Shown in pieces: positions 44,300 through 53,850 of a stretch of 64,000 nucleotides of DNA. The notes beneath the pieces were generated by a model. That model did no database searches. It was not told the DNA's origin and saw only the letters and a list, made by a program, of their open reading frames with translations. Every line of letters begins with the position of its first letter. The first letter of the stretch is position 1. A program made the position numbers and the translations under genes. Source of the DNA: Phyllobacterium calauticae (lineage in GTDB: Bacteria > Pseudomonadota > Alphaproteobacteria > Rhizobiales > Rhizobiaceae); NCBI RefSeq assembly GCF_019991125.1, contig NZ_JAGENB010000001.1:310001-374000 (forward strand), in the 5' to 3' direction.

Positions 44300-45226
44300 T
44301 CAGAGCCTGCGGAAGATGGCGGCGAGATAAAGCCCGATCTGGCCCGGGAGGGTCTGCCGGTAAACGCCCGACTGATGCAGGGCGAGAATGCGCCGGATGA
44401 CGTTGTCGGATCGCACCTTCCAGTAGAGATCGCAGGTCGCCTGTGCTTCGGCCGTCAGCAGATCCCGGTTGCGCACCAGCCCCTGAATGTTGAGATCGGC
44501 CCGATCGGCAAACCGGACGGCGAAGCGGGCGCGCAAGGCAGCCAGGCGCCCCTGCCAGCCCTCGCCACGGCTGGGCTGGCGGTGCCGCACCAGCGGCTGC
44601 GGGTCAAAATGCACCACGCCACCGGCGCCGGATACAATCAGATACAACCACCAGTCATGGCTGGAAAATTGTGTCGTCCGGCACGACGCCGCGAGAAGAT
44701 CATGCGCCTTGCGGTTGAAAAGCATCGTGCTGCCCGCGGCGATGTTCTGGACCAGTGCATTGCGGAATTCCGCCGGGCGCGCATAAAGCGGCGACGAACC
44801 GACGATGGCGCCATTTTCAGCGATGGTAAGCGTCCGCGAACAGAAGAGGGATGGCACGGCAAAAGCATTGTGCTCGATCCAGCGGATGGAGGCGGCAAGC
44901 TTTTCCGGCTCCCAGATATCGGCCTGATCGGCAAAGGCATAATATTCCGCCTCGATGGCCGGATTGGTGATCAGCGACCGGAAGTTTTCGCTTCGCCCTT
45001 CACCGGCGCCGTGCAGCAGGGTCACCCGGCCCTTGGTCCAGCGCCGTGCCCATTGCTGCAGGATCGCCCGGCTGCCATCCGTCGATCCATCGTCCGAGAC
45101 CCACAGATCGATATCGGGATAGGTTTGCGCGGCGATGGAGGCCAATTGCGCGTCGAGACATGCGGCACCATTGAAGGTTTCCAGGAGGACGGCAACCGTT
45201 CCTGATGATGGAGCCCTTTTCAACAA
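44300..45226 (-). CDS. Family 2 glycosyltransferase
   Basis: A 308-residue GT-A glycosyltransferase: VAVLLETFNGAACLDAQL at the N-terminus, VSDDGSTDGS for nucleotide binding, the DxD-like FADQADIW, and SHDWWLYLIVSGAGG before the C-terminus. It resembles rhamnosyl- or galactosyltransferases of O-antigen and capsule clusters. No signal peptide; probably acts at the cytosolic membrane face. It follows the dehydratase gene by 83 bp on the same strand. Confidence 0.88.
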   Translation of the reverse strand: MLKRAPSSGTVAVLLETFNGAACLDAQLASIAAQTYPDIDLWVSDDGSTDGSRAILQQWARRWTKGRVTLLHGAGEGRSENFRSLITNPAIEAEYYAFADQADIWEPEKLAASIRWIEHNAFAVPSLFCSRTLTIAENGAIVGSSPLYARPAEFRNALVQNIAAGSTMLFNRKAHDLLAASCRTTQFSSHDWWLYLIVSGAGGVVHFDPQPLVRHRQPSRGEGWQGRLAALRARFAVRFADRADLNIQGLVRNRDLLTAEAQATCDLYWKVRSDNVIRRILALHQSGVYRQTLPGQIGLYLAAIFRRL

Positions 45227-45309
45227 CCGCTATCCCGCTTCGTGTCTGTTTCGGTGAAACCAGTGCAGCTGTTTCTGCACGGGAATCTGGCCGAGATTGA
45301 GGTCCCGTG

Positions 45310-47178
45310 TTAACTGACGGCGTTCTCGAAAAGCAGGGCCCGCACGGCATCCGGGTTTTGTTGCGCGATCAGCCCGCGCAGCTCGTCGACCGCTGCAGGC
45401 AGATGATCGACCGGCGCCACCCGCCGTTTGGCGCGCAGAATCTTGGAATGGCTCGTCGCCGAAACACCCGTCGGATCGTAGAAGAGTTCCTCATGCAGCT
45501 TTTCGCCGTCGCGGATACCGATCGTGACGACCTCAATGTCGCCGTGGGGGTTTTTCGCATCCTTCACCGACAGCCCCGCCAGGAGAATCATGTTTTCAGC
45601 GAGGTCACGGATACGCACGGCGTCTCCCATTTCCAGAAGCAGGATGTCGCCGCCCTCCGACAATGCGCCGGCCTGAATGATCAGTTCCGCCGCCTCGCGG
45701 ACGGACATGAAATAGCGGGTCATCTCGTCATGGGTCACCGTCAGCGGACCGCCATGGGCGATCTGCTCGCGGAACAGCGGAACGACAGAACCACTGGAAC
45801 CGATGACATTGCCGAAGCGGACGCAGGTGAATATCTGGCCGGTGCCGCGCATCTTCGCCACGTCGCCATGGTAGCGCACGATTAGCTCGGCCCAACGCTT
45901 GGTTGCACCCATGACATTGGATGGGCGCACTGCCTTATCCGACGAGATGAGGACGAAATTGCGGACACCCGCCTCGCGGGCCACGGCCGCCAGAACATCG
46001 GTGCCGATGACATTGTTGCGCGCGCCTTCGACGACGTTTTCCTCGACCAGCGGCACATGCTTGTAGGCGGCGCAATGGTAGACGTTCTCCACCTTGTGCT
46101 GATCGAGCACCACCTTGAGCAGCGGGCCATCGCTGATCGAGCCAAGGACAGGCACCAGAACGCAATCACTGATACCGGCGAGTTCGCGGTGAAGCTGATA
46201 GATGCTGTGCTCGTTCACATCGAACAGCACGAGTTTGGCCGGGGCCAGCTTGACGATCGTCCGGCAGAGTTCCGAGCCGATGGATCCGCCGGCACCGGTC
46301 ACCAGGATGACACGGTTTTCCACCGTCTTGTCGAGAAGGTCGGGGTGGGCCGGCACCGGCGAACGCCCCAGGAGATCATCGATATCGATATCGCGCAGAT
46401 GGCTGACGATGTATTTTCCGGCCGTCAGGTCGGAAATCGCCGGCAGGATGCGCACCTTGACATTGAGCGACTTGAGCTTGCCCATCAGCAAACGGCGCTG
46501 ATTGCCGCTCAGGGACGAGGTGGTCACGATCATTTCGTTGATGCCGAAATTATCGATGAGATCTTCGATCTGCGCGGTCGGGTAGACGCGGATGCCGAGG
46601 ATGTCCATGCCATGCAGCGTGGCATCGTCATCGATGAAACCGGCGACGAAAACCTCGTTCTGGCTGCGCAGCGCATTGGCCAGCTGCCGCCCCGCATCGC
46701 CGGCGCCGAATATCAGGCACTGCCGGGCCAGGAGTTTTTCGCGAATCGGGCTCCACAGCAGCCATTTGGCCGCAAAGCGGCTGCCGCAGATCAGGACAAC
46801 GGCGAGGACCCAATACAAAAAGGGGACGGCGCGCGGCACGCCTTCGGCACCGGTCATCTGGGTCAGAAACGCGACAACCACCCAGATGATCACCGAAAAG
46901 GTCACCGCCTGCATCATCGTCCAGATGGCTTTGTCGGGCAGATAGCGAATAACCGCCCGGTAAAGGCCAAACCGGATAAACACCGGCGATGCGATCAGAG
47001 GGGCAGCGATCATCAGCATCGCCTGCTCGGTATTGGGCATAAACAGGGTGTTGAACCGCAGCACGTAGCTGAACCAGGCCGCAAATGTCAGCACCACCAT
47101 GTCGAAGCTGACAAGGAGCACCTGCTTGTAACGACGCGGCATCATGGCGATGCGTTGCCGAAAATTTTCCAATTTCAT
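45310..47178 (-). CDS. Membrane-bound nucleotide-sugar 4,6-dehydratase (CapD/FlaA1/WbkD-like)
   Basis: A 622-residue protein with four N-terminal membrane helices (about 15-130), a first Rossmann unit with GAGDAGRQLANAL (about 150) and a second SDR domain starting VTGAGGSIGSELCRTI (about 296). The active-site segment SSDKAVRPSNVMGATKR has Met where most SDRs have Tyr, the hallmark of the long PglF/CapD class of UDP-HexNAc 4,6-dehydratases. From memory it corresponds to Brucella WbkD, an O-antigen gene placed beside wbkF as here. It would supply UDP-4-keto-6-deoxy-HexNAc for N-acetylquinovosamine/fucosamine-type sugars. Confidence 0.9.
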   Translation of the reverse strand: MKLENFRQRIAMMPRRYKQVLLVSFDMVVLTFAAWFSYVLRFNTLFMPNTEQAMLMIAAPLIASPVFIRFGLYRAVIRYLPDKAIWTMMQAVTFSVIIWVVVAFLTQMTGAEGVPRAVPFLYWVLAVVLICGSRFAAKWLLWSPIREKLLARQCLIFGAGDAGRQLANALRSQNEVFVAGFIDDDATLHGMDILGIRVYPTAQIEDLIDNFGINEMIVTTSSLSGNQRRLLMGKLKSLNVKVRILPAISDLTAGKYIVSHLRDIDIDDLLGRSPVPAHPDLLDKTVENRVILVTGAGGSIGSELCRTIVKLAPAKLVLFDVNEHSIYQLHRELAGISDCVLVPVLGSISDGPLLKVVLDQHKVENVYHCAAYKHVPLVEENVVEGARNNVIGTDVLAAVAREAGVRNFVLISSDKAVRPSNVMGATKRWAELIVRYHGDVAKMRGTGQIFTCVRFGNVIGSSGSVVPLFREQIAHGGPLTVTHDEMTRYFMSVREAAELIIQAGALSEGGDILLLEMGDAVRIRDLAENMILLAGLSVKDAKNPHGDIEVVTIGIRDGEKLHEELFYDPTGVSATSHSKILRAKRRVAPVDHLPAAVDELRGLIAQQNPDAVRALLFENAVS

Positions 47179-47431
47179 TGATCCTCGGTGCTTACGGAAT
47201 GCCTGGGTGACATGAGAAACTGCAATTTTCCTTAAAGTCCAATTTGAGGCATTTGTGAGATGGAGATGCTCATCCTTAGATTCCCCAATAGTTTCAAGAC
47301 CAGTAACATAGGGTTACATAAATGCAATCATCGTCTGGCGGTCAATTGGCGGTTGTCCTTTCAGCCACTTTATCCAACACAGACTGGCAGCGTTTATCCT
47401 TGGCTTTTTTCCAACGATGGAACAACGCCCC

Positions 47432-48607
47432 ATGGACCAGACACCGAACCTTCAGCTCCCCTACATCGCACCATCGCAAGCCCAGAAGCATGTCACCCAT
47501 AATGAGGCCATCCGGGCACTGGATGCCCTCGTGCAGCTTTGCGTGGTCAGCAGAACACTCAAGGAGCCGCCGGCCGAGCCGCGGGAAGGCAACCGGTATT
47601 GCATCGCATCCGGCGCGTCCGGTGCGTGGGGCGGCAAGGACGGGCAGATCGCGGCGTGGCAGGATGGCGCGTGGGCATTTCTCCAGCCGCAGGACGGATG
47701 GCGCGCATGGATTGCTGCCGAGAACTGCCTCGCAATTTTCAATCAGGGACAGTGGACCGATTTCCGTCCGGCAACAAATCCCGTCGACCGCGTCGGCATC
47801 CAAGCGCAGGCGGATGACACGAACCGCCTGAGCGTGAAGAGCCCCGCCTCGCTGTTCGACCATGCGGGCAGCGGGCATCAGCTGAAAATCAACAAGGCAG
47901 GCGACCAGCAGCTCGCATCGATTCTTTTTCAGTCGGCCTATCAGGGCCGCGTCGAGATCGGCACGATCTGGAACCGGGATTTTTCCATCAAGGCCAGCAT
48001 CGACGGCAAGGACTGGCGGGATATCCTGCTTGCCGACGGCAGAACCGGGGCCGTGCAGTTTCCCGGTGGCATCGTCCAGCCAAGGACGGGCAAGAAACTG
48101 TCCGGGCTGATTTTCCTGCCCGATGGCGGCGGTCCCGCCGTTCTCGAACCCGCCGCCGGCAGCGCTGTCTGTGCGTCCGTCTCCGCCGACCTGCTTTCCC
48201 TCAAAGGCAAGGCGGCGGCGGGCATCTTTGCCACGGGCATGCGCGGCGTGGCGATGGTCCGCATCTGGAACACCAGCAAATCGCCGGCCCAGTCGGCCTG
48301 GGCGAAATGGGATACCGCTGCCGATCAGCTGCAGGTCAGCGATCCCGCCCATATCCGGCCATGGGTCGCGGGCGATGCGATCCAGACGGCCGATCCGGCC
48401 AATCAGACCATCGCTCTCGATATCTCGCCGCTCATGCAAAAGCAGCTCGGCGGGGCCTTTCCGCAGGATGGGGTGTTGCTGGGCAACGGTGCGGGCGGGG
48501 ATGTGACAATCCCATGCCCCATCGCTTCACCGGTATCATCCGGCAATCTGCTCATCTTCAAAGCTGACGAGCGCAGGCGATTCAATGTGATCGGGATTTA
48601 CGGATGA
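47432..48607 (+). CDS. DUF2793 domain protein (phage tail-like)
   Basis: A 391-residue protein whose first about 90 residues are the DUF2793 domain: LQLPYIAPSQAQKHVTHNEA, IRALDALVQL, GNRYCIASGASGAWGGKDGQ and IAAWQDGAWAFLQPQDGW. The domain occurs in tail proteins of phages and gene transfer agents in alphaproteobacteria. The rest looks like a beta-rich fibre or receptor-binding part (VGIQAQADDTNRLSVKSP, GRVEIGTIWNRDFSIKAS), unrecognised. ATG 47432 is preferred; ATG 47417 is in frame. No other phage or GTA structural gene is adjacent, so it is an orphan, next to surface-polysaccharide genes. Confidence 0.75.
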   Translation: MDQTPNLQLPYIAPSQAQKHVTHNEAIRALDALVQLCVVSRTLKEPPAEPREGNRYCIASGASGAWGGKDGQIAAWQDGAWAFLQPQDGWRAWIAAENCLAIFNQGQWTDFRPATNPVDRVGIQAQADDTNRLSVKSPASLFDHAGSGHQLKINKAGDQQLASILFQSAYQGRVEIGTIWNRDFSIKASIDGKDWRDILLADGRTGAVQFPGGIVQPRTGKKLSGLIFLPDGGGPAVLEPAAGSAVCASVSADLLSLKGKAAAGIFATGMRGVAMVRIWNTSKSPAQSAWAKWDTAADQLQVSDPAHIRPWVAGDAIQTADPANQTIALDISPLMQKQLGGAFPQDGVLLGNGAGGDVTIPCPIASPVSSGNLLIFKADERRRFNVIGIYG

Positions 48608-48624
48608 GCGGCGCTGGTTTTTAT

Positions 48625-48650
48625 CGTGCGTGGTTCGACAAGCTCACCAC
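48625..48650. repeat. Single arm of the dispersed inverted repeat (element copy 3, partial)
   Basis: CGTGCGTGGTTCGACAAGCTCACCAC starts 17 bp after the DUF2793 stop and matches one arm of the elements at 25560 and 35347. The second arm is absent: the match breaks at position 48650 and runs into the uraH 3' end. It looks like a decayed or half copy. Confidence 0.75.
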
Positions 48651-48668
48651 TGCACTGCAAAACTTTCC

Positions 48669-49025
48669 TCAGCTGCCGCGATAGGTTGAATAGGACCATG
48701 GCGTCACCAAGAGCGGCACGTGGTAATTCGCCCCCACATCCGCGATGGCAAAACGGATGGGCACCACGTCGAGAAAGGCGGGTTCCGCCAAAGCAGCGCC
48801 CTTTGCCCGAAAATATGCCTCGACAAAGAAGCTGAGTTCGTAGCGCCCGACCGCCATTTCGCCGGGCGGCAACAGCAGCGCATCGGTACGGCCATCGGCA
48901 TTGGTGACTGTTGTTTTGAGCAGATGCCTGATCTCATCCGCATCGATCCGATGCAGTTTCAACGTCATGCCTGCGGCAGGGCACCCGGCCGCCGTATCCA
49001 GCACATGTGTGGACAGTTTTCCCAT
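48669..49025 (-). CDS. uraH: 5-hydroxyisourate hydrolase
   Basis: A 118-residue transthyretin-like enzyme that opens 5-hydroxyisourate to OHCU, the second step of urate breakdown. It begins [20 protein letters not shown] (active-site His in THVLD), has the Arg in GRTD, and ends with the signature YSTYRGS. GAGAGG five bases before the ATG is a good ribosome-binding site. Last gene of the purine catabolism operon. A transport transthyretin is excluded by the YRGS tail. Confidence 0.93.
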   Translation of the reverse strand: MGKLSTHVLDTAAGCPAAGMTLKLHRIDADEIRHLLKTTVTNADGRTDALLLPPGEMAVGRYELSFFVEAYFRAKGAALAEPAFLDVVPIRFAIADVGANYHVPLLVTPWSYSTYRGS

Positions 49026-49035
49026 GGATGACCTC

Positions 49036-49545
49036 TCAGGCTAGCAGATCGTCGAGCCGGAACCGGGCGATCAGGGCAATCTGGCGCAAGGCTTCGGCCA
49101 CCTCTTCGCCGGCATTGTTCTGCAACCGCGTCCTGAATGCGGCCAGGATGGAATGCTTGTCATGACCGCGCACGGCGAGAATGAACGGAAAGCCGAACCG
49201 CCGCTGATAGCCGTCATTCAACCGGTGGAATTCGTCGAATTCGCCATCCGTCAGCCGGTCAAGCCCGGCGCCCTTCTGTTCGCTGGTCGAGTGCACCGTC
49301 AGGCTGCCCTGGCGGGCGGCCTTGCCTGCGAGGTCCGGGTGGGCACGGATGAGGCCAAGCTGCGCCACCTGCCCGGCCTTGTCGACGGCACCGGCCATGG
49401 CCGCGTGCAGGAGTTCCACACTGGCGAAGGGCCGCAGCGGCACCACGGCTTCCGCAACCCACGGCGAATGCTCGAAAATACCGCCCAGCGCCTTGACGAA
49501 GGTTTCAGGCGCGGCATCGTTCAGTTCATCGAGAGTCATCGGCAT
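49036..49545 (-). CDS. uraD: OHCU decarboxylase
   Basis: A 169-residue all-helical enzyme decarboxylating 2-oxo-4-hydroxy-4-carboxy-5-ureidoimidazoline to S-allantoin. Motifs: [13 protein letters not shown] (catalytic His), [34 protein letters not shown]. It overlaps the end of xdhB by 20 bases and sits 10 bp before uraH, so the two act in sequence from one mRNA. Confidence 0.93.
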   Translation of the reverse strand: MPMTLDELNDAAPETFVKALGGIFEHSPWVAEAVVPLRPFASVELLHAAMAGAVDKAGQVAQLGLIRAHPDLAGKAARQGSLTVHSTSEQKGAGLDRLTDGEFDEFHRLNDGYQRRFGFPFILAVRGHDKHSILAAFRTRLQNNAGEEVAEALRQIALIARFRLDDLLA

Positions 49546-51871
49546 CTTTCTTCATGCGTTGTTTCAGTGCGTTCACCGCACGCAGCACGTTTTCGGGCGT
49601 CGCCGGCGCATCGAGCCGGGGAGCGACGGCACCCTGCGCCAGCGAGGCAATGGCATCACGGATAGCGAGCCAGACGGAGACACCGAGCATCAGCGGCGGC
49701 TCGCCGATGGCCTTGGAACGGAACACCGTTTCCTCACGGTTGGGCGCGTTGTCGAGAATGCGCACATTGAATTCCGGCGGGACATCGCGCGATCCGGGAA
49801 TCTTGTAGGTGGACGGCCCGACGGTGCGCAGCCTGCCCGTCTTGTCCCACCAGAGTTCCTCGCAGGTCAGCCACCCCATGCCCTGGACAAAGGCGCCCTC
49901 GATCTGGCCGAGATCAATCGCCGGGTTCAGCGGCGAGCCGACATCCTGCAGGATATCGGCGCGCAGGCAGCGCGTCTCGCCGGTCAGCGTATCCACGGCC
50001 ACTTCCGTCACCGCCGCGCCATAGGTGAAGTAGAAGAAGGGCCGGCCCTTCATCGCCTTGCCGTCCCAATGGATTTTCGGCGTCGCATAATGTCCGGCCT
50101 CCGACAGCTGCACCCGCTTGAGCCAAGCCATCTTGGCCAGCTCGCCGAAGGATATGGATTCGTTGTCGGCGTGAACACGGCCTTCGCGGTAGACGATCGT
50201 CCCTTCCTGCACGCCGAAATGTTCGGCGGCAACGGCGGTCATGCGCGCCTTGATCGCCGTGGCCGCCTTGAAGGCCGCCATGCCGTTAAGATCGGAGCCG
50301 GTCGATGCGGCCGTGGCGCTGGTGTTAGGCACCTTGCCCGTCGCGGTGGAGGAGATGCGCACCATGTCGAGCTCGACCTGGAAGACTTCCGCCACGACCT
50401 GCGCCACCTTGACGAACAGGCCCTGCCCCATTTCCGTGCCGCCGTGGTTGAGGAAAATCGAACCGTCGAGATAGACGTGCACCAGCGCACCGGCCTGATT
50501 GAGCGAGGTCAGGTTGAAGGAAATACCGAACTTGACCGGCATCATCGCCAGCCCCCGGCGGATGACCGGATTGACAGCGTTATGCGCATCGATCTCGGCG
50601 CGCCGCTGGCGCCAGTCGGCCGAGGCCAGCACCGCTTCGGTCACTTCAATCAGCCGGTTGTCTTCCACCGGCTGGCCATAGGGCGTCACCGCGCCGGTTT
50701 CATCGCCGTAATAGTTGATGGCGCGGACGTTGTTGGGATCGAGCTGCAGTTCCCGCGCGATGGTATCGATGATGTTCTCGATGGTCAGGATGCCCTGCGG
50801 CCCGCCGAATCCCCGGAAGGCGGTGTTGGAAACCGTATTGGTCTTGCAGGCATGGCCGATAAAGCGGGCATGGGGAATATGATAGGCATTGTCCGTATGC
50901 GTCAGCGTGCGGGTGATGACAGGGCCGGTGAGGTCAGGCAGGTTTCCGGCGCGGGCGAGATATTCCACATCCAGCCCGCGAATGCGGCCGCGTGAATCGA
51001 CACCGACTTTCCAGTTGGCCACATAATCGTGCCGCTTGCCGGTTCCCGCCATGTCGTCGCGGCGTTTCAGCCGCAGCTTGCACGGCTTTCCCGTCTTGGC
51101 AGCCACCAGTGCCGCCGCCCCGGCGATGATCGTCGCCTGGCTTTCCTTGCCGCCGAAACCGCCGCCCATGCGCCGCACCTGGCATTCCACCGCATTGGCA
51201 TGCAGGCCGAGGATCAGCGCCACATGGTGCTGCACCTCAGTCGGATGCTGCGTCGAGGAGTGCACCAGCATCTCGCCATTTTCACCGGGAATGGCATAGG
51301 CAATCTGGGTTTCCAGATAAAAGTGATCCTGCCCGCCCATGTGCAGCGTGCCGGAAAAAACATGCGGTGCACCGGCAATCGCCGTCGCGGCATCGCCGTC
51401 GATGACTTCCTGCGGCGGCAGGACATAGCTCCTGCGCCGGTGGGCCTCCTCGATATCCAGCACCGGCTCCAGCGGTTCGATGTCGACCTTGACCTTCTTC
51501 GCGGCGCGATAGGCCGTTTCGAAATCGCGGGCGGCAACGACGGCGATGACCCGCCCTTCATGATCGACGATATCCTCGGCGAACAGCGTTTCGCCATGGA
51601 GGATCGGGCCGACCTCGTTGTGGCCGGGCACGTCCCTGGCCCACCAGACACCGGCCACGCCCTCCATCGCCAGCGCCTGCGCCGGATCGATGGATTTCAG
51701 CCGCCCGTGGGCGACCGGCGAAAGGACAAAGGCCGCATGCAGCGTGCCCGGCAGCTCTGGCATGTCGTCAATGTAGTTCGCCTCGCCCGCCACATGGCGT
51801 GCGGCGGAATCATGGGCAATGCCCTTGCCAACGATGCTGCGCTGGACGGTATGGGGCGTGTTGTCGGTCAT
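49526..51871 (-). CDS. xdhB: Xanthine dehydrogenase molybdopterin-binding subunit
   Basis: A 781-residue large subunit of the XdhAB type holding the molybdenum cofactor. It oxidises hypoxanthine and xanthine to urate. Motifs: GEANYIDDMPELPGTLHAAF at the start, the cofactor loop RRMGGGFGGKE, FRGFGGPQG, GGTEMGQGL, and the catalytic glutamate in KAIGEPPLML near the C-terminus. It starts four bases inside the xdhA stop. XdhC, the cofactor insertion chaperone usually next in line, is absent from the window. Confidence 0.93.
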   Translation of the reverse strand: MTDNTPHTVQRSIVGKGIAHDSAARHVAGEANYIDDMPELPGTLHAAFVLSPVAHGRLKSIDPAQALAMEGVAGVWWARDVPGHNEVGPILHGETLFAEDIVDHEGRVIAVVAARDFETAYRAAKKVKVDIEPLEPVLDIEEAHRRRSYVLPPQEVIDGDAATAIAGAPHVFSGTLHMGGQDHFYLETQIAYAIPGENGEMLVHSSTQHPTEVQHHVALILGLHANAVECQVRRMGGGFGGKESQATIIAGAAALVAAKTGKPCKLRLKRRDDMAGTGKRHDYVANWKVGVDSRGRIRGLDVEYLARAGNLPDLTGPVITRTLTHTDNAYHIPHARFIGHACKTNTVSNTAFRGFGGPQGILTIENIIDTIARELQLDPNNVRAINYYGDETGAVTPYGQPVEDNRLIEVTEAVLASADWRQRRAEIDAHNAVNPVIRRGLAMMPVKFGISFNLTSLNQAGALVHVYLDGSIFLNHGGTEMGQGLFVKVAQVVAEVFQVELDMVRISSTATGKVPNTSATAASTGSDLNGMAAFKAATAIKARMTAVAAEHFGVQEGTIVYREGRVHADNESISFGELAKMAWLKRVQLSEAGHYATPKIHWDGKAMKGRPFFYFTYGAAVTEVAVDTLTGETRCLRADILQDVGSPLNPAIDLGQIEGAFVQGMGWLTCEELWWDKTGRLRTVGPSTYKIPGSRDVPPEFNVRILDNAPNREETVFRSKAIGEPPLMLGVSVWLAIRDAIASLAQGAVAPRLDAPATPENVLRAVNALKQRMKKDADDSR

Positions 51872-53283
51872 AGCGCCATCACTTCCACGGTCTCGCCGGA
51901 GACATCCCGCCAGAACCGTTCAACCAGATTGGCTGCCACCTGCAGCCGGTAATCCGCGCTGCCGCGCCAGTCGTCGAGCGGCTTGAACGTAGCGGTGATC
52001 GCCGCCGCGCAGGCTTCGACCGCTTTCGCATCGAACTGCGTGCCGACCAGCGCCTGCTCTGCTGCCACCGCCCGGCGCGGTGTTGCTGCCATGCCGCCGA
52101 AGGCAATGCGCGCGCTGCGGACCTGACCATCCTCGCGGGTGACGGAAAAGGCGGCGCAGACCGTCGAGATATCCTGATCGTAGCGTTTGGAAATCTTGTA
52201 GACGCGAAAATCCTGCCCCGGCTTCGGCTTGGGAATGGAGACCGATGCGATCACCTCGTCGGCCCGCAGCTCCGTCTTGCGATAGTCGAGGAAGAAATCC
52301 TCCAGCGCCATGAACCGGCGGCCGTTGAGCGAGGCCAATTCCACGTCGGCGCCCAGCGCGATCAAGGCAGGCGGGCCGTCGCCGATGGGACTTGCGGTGC
52401 CGATATTGCCGCCTATGGTTCCCATGGAGCGGATCTGGGTCGAGCCGAAACGGCGAATAAGCGTGGCAAAGGACGGATAGGAACCGGCAACGCGCGCAAG
52501 CACCTCCTCCCAGGTTACGGCAGCGCCGAAACTCAGGTAATTGTCCGTCTCGCCGATGGCCCGCATTTCCCGCACATGCGCCAGCGAAATGACCTCGTCC
52601 CAATCCGTATGATAATCGGCCAGCGCCACGCCGAGATCGGTGCCGCCGCCGAGCAGCAGGGCATCCGGTCTGTCCTTGCGCAGTTGCAAAAGGTCCGCCA
52701 GCGTTTGCGGCTGGTGGAAGGTCGAACCATCGGCCGATACCGCCTTTTGCGGCTCCATCTCGGCGAATGCCGTCACCTCAAGGCTCGGTATCGGGGCGCC
52801 GCCAGCGCCTGCCACCTTGCGGGCGGCTTCAACGATGGGGCGGTAGCCGGTGCAACGGCAGAGATTGCCCGCCAGCGCATCGTGGATTTCGTGGTCACCG
52901 GGATGTGCCGTGCTGGCGGCAAGGCCGGCCAGCGAAATGACGATGCCCGGCGTGCAGAAGCCGCACTGCGACGAGCCGTTTTCCGCCATTGCCGCCTGTA
53001 CGGGATGCAGGATTTCAGTTTTCAGGCCTTCGACGGTGACTATCGCCCGCCCATCGAGCTGACCCATGGCGAGAATGCAGCTGTTGGCAGCGTGATAGCG
53101 CACCGAATCACCAGCGGGATCGCCGATCAGCACCGAGCAGGCGCCGCAGTCGCCCTCGGCGCAACCTTCCTTGGTTCCCGTCAGGCGTGGCGCGCTGCGC
53201 AGCCAGTCGAGCACCGTCATATCCGGCCGGACCGACGCCAGCTGTTTTTGACCATTGAGAAAAAATTTAATCGTTTGTGACAT
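51868..53283 (-). CDS. xdhA: Xanthine dehydrogenase iron-sulfur/FAD subunit
   Basis: A 471-residue small subunit. The N-terminal [2Fe-2S] ferredoxin-like domain has GCAEGDCGACSV (Cys41, 46, 49); the second cluster domain has CGFCTPG and CRCTGYRPI; the FAD domain follows from about residue 190 (GGGTDLGVAL, TIGGNIGTASPIGD). It passes electrons from XdhB to NAD. ATG 53283 (MSQTIKFFLNGQ) is chosen; the frame runs open to 53319. A perfect 8-bp hairpin (53292-53299/53307-53314) just upstream covers the expected ribosome-binding region, so translation could be modulated. Confidence 0.93.
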   Translation of the reverse strand: MSQTIKFFLNGQKQLASVRPDMTVLDWLRSAPRLTGTKEGCAEGDCGACSVLIGDPAGDSVRYHAANSCILAMGQLDGRAIVTVEGLKTEILHPVQAAMAENGSSQCGFCTPGIVISLAGLAASTAHPGDHEIHDALAGNLCRCTGYRPIVEAARKVAGAGGAPIPSLEVTAFAEMEPQKAVSADGSTFHQPQTLADLLQLRKDRPDALLLGGGTDLGVALADYHTDWDEVISLAHVREMRAIGETDNYLSFGAAVTWEEVLARVAGSYPSFATLIRRFGSTQIRSMGTIGGNIGTASPIGDGPPALIALGADVELASLNGRRFMALEDFFLDYRKTELRADEVIASVSIPKPKPGQDFRVYKISKRYDQDISTVCAAFSVTREDGQVRSARIAFGGMAATPRRAVAAEQALVGTQFDAKAVEACAAAITATFKPLDDWRGSADYRLQVAANLVERFWRDVSGETVEVMAL

Positions 53284-53349
53284 GGTGCACAGCTTCATCC
53301 GGCAGCGATGAAGCGTCAAGGGGCAGAGGGAAGTTCGTGGTGTCGTGGT

Positions 53350-53850
53350 TCAGACCGTTTCGATCCGATAAACCACATCCCCGAAGAAAAACTCTTCAAG
53401 ATTGTCCCCTGCACCGCCGCGATCGACCACGAGAAAATCCGACGCCGCTTCCAGCGAAATCAGCGGGTGATGCCAGACATTGCGGCCGTAATTGACGCCC
53501 TGATTGCCCTGTGCCAGGAACGCCCTCGGCTGACCCGGACGGCCCGCATCGTCTTCGGCCACGACGACAAGAAACGGCCGGTCCTGCAGCGGATAGAATG
53601 CCTGGCTGCCGAGGGGATGGCGCTCGAGCATCGCGATGTCGATGGGCGGGGCGAAAGCCTGTCCGCGAAAAATATTGATCAGAACCCGCGCCTCTGCCCC
53701 GGTCACATCGACATGGGCCAGATCGTGAAAACGCTGCGTGGTGCCATTGTTGATCAGGCGTACGTCGGCACCCTCGGTTTCGATCACATCGCCAAAGGGT
53801 TCGAACGCCGCGCGGGTCAGCGGCTGGACGGCAAGCAGAGGGATGGTCAT
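53350..53850 (-). CDS. allA: Ureidoglycolate lyase
   Basis: A 166-residue cupin-like enzyme (AllA family, older name ureidoglycolate hydrolase) splitting ureidoglycolate to glyoxylate and urea. It has FEPFGDVIE near the start, the central [12 protein letters not shown], and [13 protein letters not shown] with the metal-binding His pair. ATG overlaps the puuE stop by four bases. It implies the allantoate branch that yields urea, though the allantoate amidohydrolase gene is not in view. Confidence 0.92.
   Translation of the reverse strand: MTIPLLAVQPLTRAAFEPFGDVIETEGADVRLINNGTTQRFHDLAHVDVTGAEARVLINIFRGQAFAPPIDIAMLERHPLGSQAFYPLQDRPFLVVVAEDDAGRPGQPRAFLAQGNQGVNYGRNVWHHPLISLEAASDFLVVDRGGAGDNLEEFFFGDVVYRIETV

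Noticed and set aside
47432-48607. Prophage region
   Set aside because: Only one tail-like gene; no integrase, capsid, portal, terminase or lysis gene nearby.
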